This document shows positions 1 through 10,705 of a stretch of DNA of 64,000 nucleotides, piece after piece. The first letter of the stretch is position 1; each line of letters starts with the position of its first letter. Location of the stretch: NCBI GenBank assembly GCA_033239525.1, contig BSYO01000034.1, forward strand, positions 4,621,220 to 4,685,219, in the 5' to 3' direction. The notes under the pieces are model-generated. The model was not told the origin of the DNA. It worked only from the letters and a program-made list of their open reading frames with translations, and made no database searches. The position numbers and the translations under genes are program-made. Source of the DNA: Nepenthes gracilis. Its lineage: Eukaryota > Streptophyta > Magnoliopsida > Caryophyllales > Nepenthaceae.

Positions 1-753
1 GGATTGCCCAAGTTGCTCCTTCAACTTCTTTATCCAATTACTGTTTTATCCTACAATTAATATGTTATCCACGTAAAGGAGAAGGATAACAAAATCGTCT
101 TCCAAAAATCTCTGTGTGAAAACACAGTGATCACAAGTAGTTTGCCGATATCCTTGACTAGTCATGACTGATTCAAACTTCTTACACCACCGTCTTGGAG
201 TCTGTTTCAACCCATATATGCTATTCTTTAAACGATAGACTAGTTGCTCCTTCCTTTTAACCTTGAACCCTTCTGACTGTTTCATATAGATTTCTTTCTC
301 GAATTCACCATGAAGAAAGGCTGTCCAGATATCCATTTGCTCCACTTTCGGATTTCGGGTGGTTGCCAAGCCCAACACAACCTGCATGGAGGATATTTTT
401 ACCACGGGAGTAAAAATCACATCGAAATCAATTCCCTTCCGTTGATTGAAACCTTTCACCACTAGCCGTGCCTTATACTTTGGCTTCATGATATTTTCAT
501 CCGTTTTCAACCTGAAGAGCTATTTGTTCTTTAGGGCCTTCTTCCCCTTAGGATGTTTGACAAAATTAAAGGTATGATTCTCATGAAGAGAACTCATTTC
601 ATCATTCATGACTTCCAGCCATTTTTTCTTAAACTCATCCCCCATAGCCTCTTTATAACTTTCAAGCTCTCCGGTATTTGTGAGCACAACATATTCACTT
701 GGTGACAGATGGACAGACGGCCGTCTATTTTGTGAAGATCGTCTGACAGGCAC
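1..753 (-). pseudogene. copia reverse transcriptase, 5' linker and RT palm (broken)
   Basis: The linker at 753-520 carries the RRSSQNRRPS-type motif and a YKEAM segment that precedes copia RT. After a stop near 520, the RT core follows with KARLVVKGFNQ, the D of MDIWTAFLHGE, YGLKQTPRRW and the active-site box. The box reads YVDN instead of the usual YVDD, so one catalytic aspartate is replaced. With the stops at 520-528 and about 35 the enzyme cannot be functional. Neighbouring minus-strand sequence at 1003-754 supplies the intervening linker, including a DPVGRRLVRSRDITFVEDE-type stretch, so integrase and RT belong to one element. Confidence 0.88.
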
Positions 754-1047
754 ATCCTCAATCGGTTGAGGGATGATTTCATCCTAGTCTTCATCAGGTG
801 ACATGATCACCTTTTCATTAACCTTAGGGACCTCAAAATCATTGTCCTTGTCTTCTAGGGATATCGAATGGAAAATTTTGACACTTACTTTGTCCGTCTG
901 CTCAACATCACACTTAGCCTTCCTGCTAATATCCTTGATCATTTCATCTTCAACAAAGGTTATGTCCCTTGATCGAACAAGTCTTCTCCCAACTGGATCA
1001 TAAAATCTGTAACCCAGCTCATCTTTTCCATAGCATAGAAAAATGCA

Positions 1048-1395
1048 CTACATCATTTTTTGCTCCAACTTTGTCCGTTTATCTATTGGGACATGAATAA
1101 AGGCTTTACATCCAAACACTCGTAGATGATGATAAGATGACTCCTTGTGTGACCATATCTTCTCCGATACTTCACCCTTCAAGGGTTTACTGGGCGACTT
1201 ATTTATGATGTAAGCCGCCGTCTTCAATGCTTCAGCCCAGAAATGTCCAGGAATGTTAGCTTCGGAAAGCATGCACCGTATTCTTTCTAGAAGTGTGCGG
1301 TTCATCCGCTTAGCCACTCTGTTTAACTGTGGCGTCTTTAGAGGTATTTTCTGATACCTAATATCATGTGACCGGCAATAGACATCAAAAGACAG
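1048..1395 (-). pseudogene. copia integrase, C-terminal part of catalytic core
   Basis: The translation contains KTPQLNRVAKRMNRTLLER, FWAEALKTAAYIINKSPS and HLRVFGCKAFIHVP, the standard end of the copia integrase core with its conserved aromatic and asparagine positions. The family motif is TPQQNGVAERMNRT; here the G and the catalytic E of VAER are changed (NRVAKR), so the core lacks its catalytic glutamate. The piece begins abruptly at about 1395, where sequence unrelated to integrase starts, so it is a 5' truncation. Confidence 0.85.
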
Positions 1396-1667
1396 CCTAC
1401 TAATAAGGATACAGGAACAATCTCCTGTTGGTCGGAATGGACGGCCGACTAATAAAAGCACACACACTGTGAAGTAGAAGTAGGAGAAGAGAAATGAATA
1501 CCAAATATTTTACGTGGAAAACCTTTCTGAAATAAAGAAAAAATAAAGGGACACTAAGTCCACAAAAATCATTAGGCATGAGAATTTGTTACATAAATTA
1601 TAGAAAAATTTACAGATTTACCCGCGGCAACGAAACCGAATGCCTTCCGATCTTCATGTCAATCTTT
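1396..1667. other. junction between copia pol and the mosaic repeat
   Basis: No gene. The sequence is moderately AT-rich and contains TACGTGGAAAACC-like text common in minus-strand copia LTRs, so it may be U5 of a broken LTR whose remainder lies at 1668-2322. I could not place a TG terminus with confidence. Confidence 0.35.
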
Positions 1668-2322
1668 CCTCACGAACTATTTAAAATTCCAAACTCTACC
1701 AGAACCTCTTCTTCAAACTACCAACGTTGCCAATGATGGTAGATGGGTAGGTAGGGTTGTAAACGGTAAGGTGAAGGTGGTGAGAAAGCAATAATACAAG
1801 AGCCCAATAATATAATGGAGTTTTCTCAATTTGACCAAAGATTAAAGTAGTAGATGCTTATCTTCTCTCAAAGGGAGTGTTCAAAAAAGCATAAGCTAGA
1901 AGTATGACAACAAATGGAAGGAAGAAATATATAGTGAAGCTCAAAAAATATGTTTAAAAAAAAAAAACCATTGCCACAGCGCTCGAGCACACCTAGGGTT
2001 TCAACGGAACAACGCATAGGAACTCGAGCGAGAGGCAGTGAGCTTCGGGTGCGAGGTTACTAGAATTTGGGCTCGAGCGAACGGTGAACACACGGCAGGT
2101 GTGAGGCTACTGGAATTTTGGCTCAGCGGATGGCAAGCTCACGACAGGCGCAAGGCTGCTGGAATTTAGATACGAGCGAGGAGCAGACGAACAACAGGCA
2201 CTAGACACTGAAAACGGACAGCAACGAAAATAAGTTGATGCAACATTTCAACAAACATAACCAATAGCGATACATAATTAAATATGGTCACAAAATATGT
2301 CAACACTAAAATGACTCTAACA
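1668..2322 (-). mobile_element. copia-type 3' LTR fragment, copy 1
   Basis: On the minus strand a purine-rich tract (ATCAATCGGGGAGAT at 2337-2323) is followed directly by TGTTAGAG, the layout of a polypurine tract plus LTR start in plant copia elements. The LTR-like sequence extends left to about 1668. The corresponding copy ends at 21852. No matching internal coding region for this LTR is present on its high-coordinate side. The far end is not defined. Confidence 0.55.
2030..2205. repeat. GC-rich minisatellite inside the copia-type LTR, copy 1
   Basis: About three imperfect units of roughly 50-55 bp, each with GCTCGAGCGA-type text, then AAGCTCACG and GGCTACTGGAATTT. The same array lies at about 21585-21735. 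It stands out as a GC-rich island within AT-rich sequence. Confidence 0.55.
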
Positions 2323-2777
2323 ATCTCCCCGATTGATAATTTCATGACAAAATCACATAAATAAAAAAATGCACATAAAGACAAAAATACATGAGAAGTA
2401 CAGGTTTAGACACCATCGAGATAGAACCCGTGTACATAAAATTCTATACCTAGTGAGAAATAAAAAAAATATAAAAAGTAAATGACCAATGACACTTGAA
2501 TTGCTATGCCGATACTATAACTGTCGGGCTGAGACTATAGTTGTGGTGCCAGGGCAACCATGGTTAGTACAGATAGGCATAATACATAGATAGATAATAT
2601 GTTGATAGCAAGCACAATAGTATATAGTAGCATAAATGCAACAAGACTGATAAAGGCAGTAAAATGCATATAAGTAAAAATCATAAAGCCAATACGACAA
2701 AAAAAATCATATCACACAACTCCCCTTGAATAATACAAGAAAAGTGTCTCCTCCTATCAAAAAAAATACCACTCCCC

Positions 2778-3180
2778 CTAACAAAAATAGCAAACAGATA
2801 GTCTCCACCTTTTTGTCAAGCAGAGCCAATCTGTCCAATTCTTCATAGAATCGTGGATCACCCCACTCATATGTAATAGGAAACAGCAAAATCTTGTCCC
2901 CATTCTGGCAAACCTAAAGATTATCTTCACAACCACTACATTCAGCATCCTCCCATGGTGGCGAAGAAAAATGAAAAGGGAGCACAAATATCTGGCGATA
3001 TTGGCGTGTAGTCTCGTGATTAAGACTTTCAGGGCCACCAAGATTTCATGGAACTCCCCCGGGAGTGGGAAGCGAAGACCACTTCTCAAGTGGACCGTGT
3101 AAATGGTGATGGACCTGTTCGGAGGAGAATAGGCCCTATCGTTCTCCCCTAGTACTGCAAACATAATTGTGTTCTGGATA
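2778..3180 (-). pseudogene. Tat antisense-ORF fragment, copy 1
   Basis: The minus-strand translation has GENDRAYSPPNRSITIYTV, LRSGLRFPLPGEF, ITRLHANIARYLCSLFIF and IHDSMKNW. Each matches in order the antisense ORF of Tat element 2 at 41981-41540 (GENDKAFFPPEGYITVYEA, LGSGLRLPLPEE, HANAVRYICTLYIF, IHDSLKNW). These are features of the plant domain known as putative gypsy-type transposon (Pfam PF04195 type), whose function is unknown. Only the central part remains, and the reading frame runs into unrelated sequence at 2778. A TATA-like stretch lies about 130 bases upstream in its own direction (near 3303-3312). The mosaic's other copy has the same fragment. Confidence 0.7.
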
Positions 3181-3589
3181 TCGTACTATATATATAAAAC
3201 AAATCGCATCAACACTAGGATCAATGGAAACATGAAGAAATCAAATGTGACAAAATAGACATGAGAGAAGAAGGATCGAAAAAAATGAAAAAGAGGCATC
3301 GTTTTATAAAGATCATCGTTCGAAATTCAAAACGACGCCTCGAAAAGGTGCACGGATGATAACAAGGACACATGCCAACACTGGAAGTGTCAAGGCACGT
3401 CGATTGTTCGGCATCATTAATGATAACCTACCATTGTCCGAACGGTGGACACTTGGCAGGACAGGACAAGCCAGATGACAAAGAGGCACAACCTCCTAGG
3501 CCACTACGCTCCACTTCTTGAGTATAGCAAATCGGCGACGAGTAGATGTGATAAGCTCAAAATATGATTGACAAGCTAACGGTCCACTT

Positions 3590-4085
3590 CTACTCCAGGC
3601 CTTCCTAACTGATCTGGATCCAATCTAGCATCCAGTCGACCAAACTGGTCAACAATCACTCCGGCGCCAAGCCTACCTGGCTAATGTGGATCCAGTCCAA
3701 CATCCATCTGATTTGGCTTGTTGAGATCCGTCCATCATCCACCCGGTTTGACTGGTTAAGGATCCATTCCGGCGCCAAGCTTACTTGACTAGTCTAGATC
3801 CAATCCAACATCCAGCCAGTTTGACCAATCAATAATCCAATCTGGTGTCTGGAATGACCAATCGGTGATCTAGTTCGGCATCCAGCCATTTTGACTGGTC
3901 AATAATTCATTCTGGAGTCTGGCTCGTCCGATTAGTCTGCGATCCAATCTAGCGTCAGACTAGACGGGCGGTCCCACAATCCAGTCCAACTTCAAAACGA
4001 ACTGACAGCGGCCCGGCGTCAGACTTGACTAGCAATCCCTCAACCGAGTCCAACCTCAAGCCGGACGGACAACTGTGCAATCCTG
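3590..4085. repeat. degenerate tandem repeats with TTGAC/GTCAA pairs, copy 1
   Basis: Units of roughly 35 bp alternate text like GGATCCAATCTAGCATCCAG with text like TTTGACTGGTCAACAATCC. Several units contain TTGACTGGTCAA or close variants, an inverted pair of W-box cores. The units have diverged strongly. Tandem repeats beside the antisense gene are typical of Tat elements. The matching array is at about 23120-23625. Confidence 0.65.
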
Positions 4086-4232
4086 ACCGACCTCAAAAAA
4101 AGAGAGAAAAAAATAACATCCAAAAAATCAAAGAGGAAAACAATGTGGATGAAAATACTTGCTAATTCCATTCATTAGTCTCCTTTTACATAGTACAAAG
4201 CCTCCAGGGGCGGTGAATAATAGAAAAGAGTG

Positions 4233-5675
4233 CTTGGAGAAGGCAAAGACCCTGGTCCAGGGGTTTGACCGCTTCTTGATAAAACACGTCCTTAGGTCCG
4301 ACAACTGGAAAGCTAATTGTCTTGCCAGGAACACAGCTGCGGGATCCCTAGAGCAGTACACCAAGGAACCAAGGGAGACTCTGGCCGCACTCAGCATCGA
4401 CTCCTCGGACCATGAAGTGCTGCGGGTCGATGAGGGGGACAACTGGATGACTCCGTACAGAAAGTACCTAACCGACAGAACCTTGCTCGACAACGCCGAC
4501 AAGGCCAAACGGATCAAGAAGATAGCAGGCTGGTACACGGTCCTCGACGGGAGGCTGTACAGGTAGGGATATTCTACTCCCTTCCTGAAATGCCTTACCC
4601 CTGAGAAAGCCGAGTACGCCCTAAGTGAAGTACACCTCGGCGTATGCGGCTCGCACATTGGGGGAAAGAACCTTGCATTCAAAGTCATGCGACAAGGTCT
4701 CTATCGGCCAACCCTGAAGCAAGATGCCATGGAATACGTCAGGAAGTGCAAGAGCTGCCAAGTCCACGGTTCCGTGACGCATCTACCACACACAGGGTTG
4801 CACAGCCTTCAATCCCTGTGGCCATTTGCGCAATGGGGGCTTGATATTCTCGAACCGTTACCTTTGGCCTCCGGGCAAAGGAAGTCCCTAATCGTCAGCA
4901 TCGTCTACTTCACCAAGTGGGTAGAAGCAGTTTCCCTAGCTTGAATCACCGAGCAGAATACAACGGAATTTCTCCGTCAAAGTATCGACTACCGCTTTGG
5001 GATTCCCGAGGTCGTGGTGACCGACAATAGAATCCAATTCACCAGCAAACGGTTCACAAGGTACTGCACTGATATGCGCATCAAGCTGGTCCACACGTCC
5101 GTGGTGTACCCTCAAACTAATGGACAGGTTGACGTCACCAACCGCACGTTGCTGTACGAGCTGAAGACCAAGCTGGAGGACACAGGGGCTCGTGGGTTGA
5201 GAAGCTACCTTCCGTACTCTGGTCGTATCGGACGACCCCATCGGAACCAACGAGAGAGACACCCTTCAGCCTCTATTATGAGGCTGAGCCGTACTCCCCA
5301 TTAAAGTGGGATTACCCTGCTTATGAGTCAAATGTTTCGATCCAACCACCAACTTACAGAGACTCTGGGAAAGCCTTAACCTACTTCCAGAAGTTCAAGA
5401 CACAGCCTGCCTGCGGACCGCGGCCTATCAACAGCAAGTCACGCGGTACTACAACAAGAGGTTAAAACTTGCCCACTTGAGTTTGGAGATCTGGTCCTCT
5501 GGAGTGTAGAGGCGGCGGAAAAGCCGCGAACAGGAACAAACTCTCCCCTAGGTGGAAAGGCCCGTTCCTCGTCCCCGTAATCCTCAGGAGCGGAGTGTAC
5601 AAACTACGCGTCTAGAATGGTAAACCGGTCCCCCGGACCTGGAGTGCCACCAACCTAAGGAAATACTACAAGTGA
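4233..5675 (+). pseudogene. Tat RNase H tail and integrase (broken)
   Basis: The first residues (KAKTLVQGFDRF...NWKAN) are the end of the second, archaeal-like RNase H of Tat elements. After a stop at 4564-4566 comes the integrase: the HHCC zinc finger (HLGVCGSHIGG and CKSC), the core with WGLDIL, VTDNRIQF and QTNGQVDVTNRTLL. The catalytic glutamate (E in QVEVTN, as in element 2) is aspartate here, codon at 5131-5133. Further breaks are the stop near 4942 and a frameshift after about 5190; homology continues in other frames to about 5675. The protein would join cDNA to the genome, but this copy is dead. Confidence 0.88.
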
Positions 5676-6500
5676 CGCAGCGCCAGCCCAGGTAAGGCAC
5701 GCACACACATCCTGAAGAGCGCTTGTACATACATCAAGTTTTCGCTCCATAAAATTAATTATTCCTGTTAGCATGCATTTTCCATTCATGTGAAGTGTTA
5801 GCACGCATAACATTCCAAAAACAACATGACCTAGACCGCCCCTAAGTCGGGAGGACCATTGTCCGTCCGTAAAACAAGGCCTTGGCCCCGCGCCAAGCGG
5901 CCCATCAATGGTCTCGTTCAAGCCTCAACCGCGCGTCGAGCGGTCTGAATGCGGACGCATCCAAATTTCAACTCCACATCGGAAGGGTCCCAGCAACGCA
6001 CTACCTTGACTTCGTGCTAAACGACCCAGGCGGTCAAGACATTAGGCCTAGGGGCTTTTGAAACTTCCGAAGTTGCGGCCACAAAAACCTTAGGGGGCAT
6101 GAATTGCAGGCATGCAGCGACCTTCACATAAAGAAGAGAGCACCGTCAATCTACGGTGGTCCAGGGCTAGGAACTTGTACACGGTGGTGATGACGCCTTG
6201 AGTAGGGGCCACGCGCCTAACGCGGATACCGCACAATGAAAGGCCTAGACCCGGAGCCCGGTTGCTGCGGTCGGAAAACCCAGCTGGCCCTCAGTGCGAC
6301 TCCTCGGGACTTAAGACGACGTCCACTTTACTGGATTGAGCTTCCCGTTAAACGCGTGAGATGCGACGACATTTTTTGACGAAAGACAAGTACAGCGCAA
6401 GAAGGCACCAGATTGGAGCATTGACGATAATAGTTTTGCAAGTTTAGCGGTTGAACGTGAGACACGACCTCACGGATCGCAGTGGGAGGCATTGTATACA
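5676..6500 (+). other. post-pol spacer of Tat element 1
   Basis: No gene. Text such as GCCCCTAAGTCGGGAGGACC and AAGCGGCCCATC resembles the spacer after integrase in elements 2 and 3, where 36-bp tandem repeats with GGTGGCCCATGAGCGGTC occur. Here the repeats are too eroded to count. Antisense 3'-end-like AT text begins at about 6500. Confidence 0.5.
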
Positions 6501-6726
6501 AAAAAAGAGAAAGGAACTGCTTTTCATTCACTTATACGTAAAACAAAAGAGGAAAGAAAAGCAATATATACAAGACTACTATAGAGGGTCAGACGGATCA
6601 GCCTCCTTAAGGAAATTCCTTAGACAAGACCCGTCCCGGACCCCAGTGTTGCCTAGGTGGAAGACTTCTTTTGGTACGTCAGGGGACACAAGAGAAGCAA
6701 TCCTACGGCACAGACAAATGCCGTCC

Positions 6727-8503
6727 TAAAATGGAGTCTCCATCATAAGGTCCGCCTCCAACGGGGTTAACCGACCCCTCAGATTCCTGGACAAGCGTGA
6801 ATTGTCGTCTTCAAGAGTGGTGAGCACCGCCTCTAGTCGTTCCACTTTCAGCTGCAAGTGTCTGACTTCTTCTCAAAGGGAAGCGACCTAGGCTCTCTAC
6901 GCTGGATGACGTGTAGCCCTCGGTAAATGCTTTCGTGCAGACGGACGGCAAGCTCATCAAGAGGATTGACATCCCCAGGAGTCTGCGTGAAAAATGGAGA
7001 AGTCAGAAGAATTCCCAAAAAATTATGACTGCGAAAGAACAACCAAATCAGAGCAAATGTACCTGAACAGGAGCGGCGTCTGAAGGACGTGCCAAATCTC
7101 CTGACATAGACGCGCCCAAAGGCTCCTTACGTTCAACCACGACTCTTGCAGGGCCCGGTTGGATCGGAAGCGCGAAACGCAAAGGAACACCTAGGGGCTC
7201 CGGCTCTGAAGCCATCTCTCCCACGGTAATTTCGACGCCCGGCGGGCCGGTCTCTAATACGACTTCCACCTCTGACGCCACGGGGACGTCCTCCAGGATC
7301 CCACCTTCCGAAATGGGCTCCATAAAGATCACAGTTGGCTCCGAAGATCCCTCTAACTCCGGCGCTGGCACTGGCGCACATGCCTCCTCTGGGCCACTAA
7401 GGACCAATGCGTCGCTCGCCATTCCTGGAGCCGCCTCCATGACCAGATCAACGAAAGAATGTGCAAGAGACTCCTCACTGGAATGATGCCCCACTTCAGG
7501 GATGCCGTACTTGGCTAACGCCGTGGCCAGAATCCGAACGGGTTTGTCGGCTTCCTCCTGAGGCCGGGCGCTTGATGCCGCCTCCAGGACTGGAGCCCAA
7601 ACTTGCGCAGCAGAGTCAACAGCCAACCTCTGCGACCTCCGCGTGGAGGTATCTCTGGCCTCCCTCAACCTCTTCAAGGGAGCCTCAATCTCCTCCTCAT
7701 CCGAAGATGACTCTAGTAGTGAACAACTCTCCTCCTCGTCCCCTCCAGACGGTGGGGGAATGGCGCCTTCCCCAGGGTCCTTTTTGGCAGGACCAGCGAC
7801 ACGCCAGCCCGACGAAGGCCCCCACTTAGCGGTTTCAAATGTAATGGATGTCAAAACGTAGCCATAGATGGAGAACTTCACCATCTGGGACTCAATGGCA
7901 GTGACTAACTCCGTCACTTCCTTGGCACAATCCGTCGACGCTTCTCGTGGAAGAACTCTGAGATTGGGCCACACTCGCGCGGAAGCTCAGAGTCAGGGGC
8001 TCCTACAAGAAGAAGAATTGGCTCTTCTAGTACTTTACCGAGTCGAGATTGGTCCCTCGAAAGTGGAAGCCGGTCTTTGGTGACGTGGAGATCCAGTCCT
8101 CCGACTCCGAGAAGCAAAAGATCAACCTAGCCACCTTGGCATTGAAAGAGCCACCATGAAGGCGAGCGAAGATACACAGTGAGACCAAATAACGAAAGGC
8201 GTTAGGGTGAAGTCTTGCCACAGGGACGCCCAACGCCTCCACTAGCGCATACAGAGTGCATGATATGGGATAACAAAGCCCCCCTCTCGGATGGTGCTCG
8301 TAGACTGTGACGAAACCATCTAGAGGAACGTTGGCTTTGTCCGCGATGCCTGGAGCACGGAACCCCAACCTGCTGGGAATCCCATAATCTACCGTCAGAG
8401 TGACAATGGCGCTGGTCGTCAAGACAGACCCTGTGTTGTTGACCCCATGCCGACTCACCCTAGAAGTTCGGGAGGAGGAAGGTGATTCTCTCTTCTTTGC
8501 CAT
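6727..8503 (-). pseudogene. Tat antisense ORF (aORF), element 1, main cassette
   Basis: Start ATG at 8503. Exon reading gives a 158-residue N-terminal domain (MAKKRESPSS..., then FVTVYEHHPRGGL, LHPNAFRYLVSLCIF) that matches the aORF of element 2 and resembles the PF04195 gypsy-type transposon domain. After a frame break near 8000-8030 follows a long acidic, Ser/Glu-rich region (7974-7063). A GT-AG intron at 7062-6983 then joins in phase to an exon with LQLKVERLEAVLTTLEDD, a coiled coil, ending at a stop near 6727. A TATA-like box lies 82-90 bases before the ATG. Function is unknown. It is antisense to gag-pol and lies between pol and the 3' LTR, the position known for aORFs in Tat elements. 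Confidence 0.72.
6983..7062 (-). other. intron in element 1 aORF
   Basis: On the minus strand the exon ends CTGTTCAG, then GTACATTTG (donor), and the acceptor reads TTTTTCACGCAG. Length is 80 nt and phase is 0. It sits directly before the coiled-coil exon, the same place and phase as the 76-nt intron at 40688-40763 in element 2. Confidence 0.65.
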
Positions 8504-8584
8504 CTCTCTCTCTCACCGTGAGGGGCAAGATTGAAAAATTTTCAGCGCAAGGAAACTAAGAAAGGAAATTTTCCAGAAGGCTGG

Positions 8585-8593
8585 TTTAAATAG
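8585..8593 (-). promoter_or_regulatory. TATA box of element 1 aORF
   Basis: The minus strand reads CTATTTAAA, 82-90 bases upstream of the aORF start codon at 8503. The same nine bases occur upstream of the second cassette at 9741-9749. Confidence 0.55.
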
Positions 8594-8895
8594 GCAGCAA
8601 AGTGCCAACGAGCGAGAAACCCAAGTGATGCCTCCGCAGAGTGGTTGGGCCGCATGCCCACCCTTGGAAGCGTCATAGGGCCTAGAGCAGTCAACAATCA
8701 TGACTGTTCATCATACTGCACATTGATGTCGCTTCAGCCGCCTTGCAAAGATTCCTCGCTGACACGCCCACATTTAATGCAGGGATTTCAGTCGCCGGAA
8801 AGGACGACAGCGAGACCCCTAAAAGAAGCGCACTGGAATGAAAACGAACCATTCAGTCACAACAAACCACGGAAGATAAAACAGCACAGCTAAGT

Positions 8896-8930
8896 GTCGA
8901 ATTTCATTATAATATTCATTAGAAACTTGT
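8896..8930 (-). terminator. possible 3' end of antisense cassette 2
   Basis: AT-rich TTTCATTATAATATTCATTA on the plus strand, i.e. AATGAATATT-type poly(A) signal text on the minus strand, lies just after the second cassette's coiled coil. Similar text follows the other cassettes (about 6516, 10020, 55690, 57915). Confidence 0.35.
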
Positions 8931-8959
8931 TACAACAGCTTACTACAGTGGGATACATT

Positions 8960-9675
8960 TAACATCCCTCATGTGCCGCAGAGGAACCTAGTGCCGATTA
9001 CTCCACCAGGTCCGTGCGTGTTCGGGCGCAGGCTTTTCGAGAATCCAGAACGCCGATGCAAAAGTTTGGGTCCTCCGGCGAGACTAGTCTCCAGTTGAGA
9101 CGGATGCCATCCTAGAAGTTCCTTTCCGATGTAGGGCCAACTTCCGCCGGTAGAAACCTCGACCTCAACTCAGTTCCCATCTGCGCGACCTCTGTCCCAA
9201 ACTGTCGCCGTATTAGCTCACTCTCTTCTTGAAGAGCCAAAATGCGGGCTCAAGCCCCCATGTTAGCACTGACGAGCCTGGACACCCTCGCCTCTGATTC
9301 CTCCCATGCTTTCTCAACGTGTGCGGCTCGGGCCCTTAGTTGCTCTATCTCCGCTACCGCAACTTACATCCGGGCTTCGACGTCTTTGACCTCCCTGGCA
9401 ACTCGCCGGAGAGAGAAATCCGCCCTTCTTGGGCCACGCTCCCATGAAGCAGCAGACCTCTCCCCTCTCTCAAAGCCTTGAGGCGCCCGCGGGGATCGTG
9501 CAGGGCCCACGACTGCAGCCTTCGAGTGGCCCCCCTCCGATGTGATGACACCTGGGACCCGAGAAGCATGGGCCCCAATTTTAGACCCTCCAGAGGGATA
9601 TCCCAATCTGGACAACGAGGACGACCCCTTCATCCAGATTGCAGCAAGAGCAGGCGAAAGAGAGAAGGATCGCAA
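8960..9675 (-). pseudogene. antisense cassette 2 of element 1, coiled-coil protein (degenerate)
   Basis: A minus-strand ORF from 9675 (MRSFSLSPALAAIWMKG...) runs 103 codons into RREVKD-like text. After a stop at about 9364 the frame continues as a heptad-rich stretch (VAVAEIEQLRARAAHVEKAW, then EESELIRRQFG), with further stops. This is an alpha-helical coiled coil like the last exon of the aORFs, without the PF04195-like N-terminal domain. A CTATTTAAA box stands 66 bases upstream. No function can be named. Confidence 0.5.
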
Positions 9676-9740
9676 GCAACGTAAAGCTTCACACCGCCAA
9701 AGAAGCAGTAGAGCGCGTTGTCTGAGAAGGGGTTCGCGCG

Positions 9741-9749
9741 TTTAAATAG
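9741..9749 (-). promoter_or_regulatory. TATA box of antisense cassette 2
   Basis: CTATTTAAA on the minus strand, identical to the box before the main aORF, 66-74 bases before the ATG at 9675. Confidence 0.5.
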
Positions 9750-10284
9750 ACAAAGTTCCCCCCAGAAACGGCTGCGCTCTGAGACCAAGGAGCACTAGGA
9801 CAAGGCCAACAAGCGCGCTCCATGTGGAGAATCCCTGAAGCCTCACATGTTTCCAAGACAGATCATCATGACGCACCACCCCTCGATCTTCTGCGCATTT
9901 AATGCGCCAAACAGACAGACGGATGTGACCACCATCAGTGGTGTTCCAGCCTCCGTGGTCCCGGTCGTCAGAGGCCACCATGCGCTACAAGATGGAAGAA
10001 CGAAGACAAAGGGACTATTTCTTTTATTAATCAAGACTTTCCTTATAAAGTACAAGATTTGTGGCAACAAAGGTATAAGAAAAGGGAAGAAAATACGGCA
10101 CGGGGCCCAGGCCCCACAGTGACTGCCCCAGATGCCCGAGTGAGCTTGGGGAACGTGATCTACATGAGATCACCACGGCCTCGGCACCACTTCCCTAGCA
10201 AGCCACCAGGGGCAGTCGCGGGTTAGCCTGCCCACGGTGGAAGTGATACCGGTATTATCCACTGAGGAAGAACCAACGCCCAGC

Positions 10285-10596
10285 TCAGAAGCCTCCGGGA
10301 GGGACTAAAAGGGAAAACCCCACAATTTCCTCACTGGGACTCTCTGCCTCCTTCAAGGCCCGCGCACGAACCAAGTGAAGTGGAGACCGCAAGTGACGCA
10401 CTTCACCGACGGGAGGCATCCCCATGAAAGTTCCGCCGCGATCCCACAACGCTATGGACGAGTCACACCGTGGAGGGGAGGCACTTGACGACAGCAGAGT
10501 GGTCGAGCCACCCTCATTAACATGAGGAATCGACCGCAACGCGGGTGTGAAGGCAGTCTTCTCTGAGAGTTTTGGATTTCCAGCTGGTCCACCCAA
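10285..10596 (-). pseudogene. antisense cassette 3 of element 1, unrecognised ORF
   Basis: A 103-codon minus-strand ORF (MGGPAGNPKLSEK...), rich in Ser, Pro and Gly, with no domain I recognise. Its setting repeats the other cassettes: a CATAAATAG TATA-like box about 100 bases upstream (10697-10705), and an AT-rich 3'-end-like stretch downstream at about 10010-10060. By position it resembles the 58506-58192 ORF of element 3. The composition is GC-rich, so the open frame alone is weak evidence. Confidence 0.35.
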
Positions 10597-10696
10597 CTCC
10601 TTCGCGGATCCTCACTGAAGGTGGAGCAAGCCAGTACCTTCGCATTGTCCCCTCGAAGACAACCAAAGGATGCACCACACTCGCTAAGGAGCCCTC

Positions 10697-10705
10697 CTAT
10701 TTATG
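10697..10705 (-). promoter_or_regulatory. TATA box of antisense cassette 3
   Basis: The minus strand reads CCCATAAATAGGAGGG around this site, a classic plant TATA context, upstream of the ORF at 10596. Confidence 0.45.

Larger units (their letters stand above)
1..1395 (-). mobile_element. Ty1/copia pol remnant, running off the left edge
   Basis: Read on the minus strand, the segment gives a copia polyprotein in the diagnostic order integrase C-terminal half, linker, reverse transcriptase. That order (integrase before RT) separates copia from gypsy. Several stops and frame changes interrupt it. The RT continues past base 1, so the rest of the element lies outside the window. Upstream in the element's own direction, homology ends near 1395 inside the integrase, so the 5' part (LTR, gag, protease, integrase N-terminus) is missing here. 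Confidence 0.9.
1668..4229. repeat. 2.6-kb mosaic retroelement block, copy 1
   Basis: This block aligns by eye, with scattered substitutions and small indels, to 21203-23769 over its whole length. In both copies the order is a copia-type LTR with polypurine tract (minus), a C-rich spacer, a Tat-type antisense ORF fragment, and tandem repeats related to GGATCCAATCTAGCATCCAG. Similarity starts near TCACGAAC and stops near CTTGGAG. Flanks differ at both ends: copia U5 and Tat RNase H here, CNL leader-intron DNA and a Tat 3' region at copy 2. The mosaic therefore existed before it was copied. Confidence 0.85.

Noticed and set aside
4128..4688. Minus-strand 186-codon ORF
   Set aside because: Shadow of the plus-strand Tat RNase H and integrase coding region in element 1.
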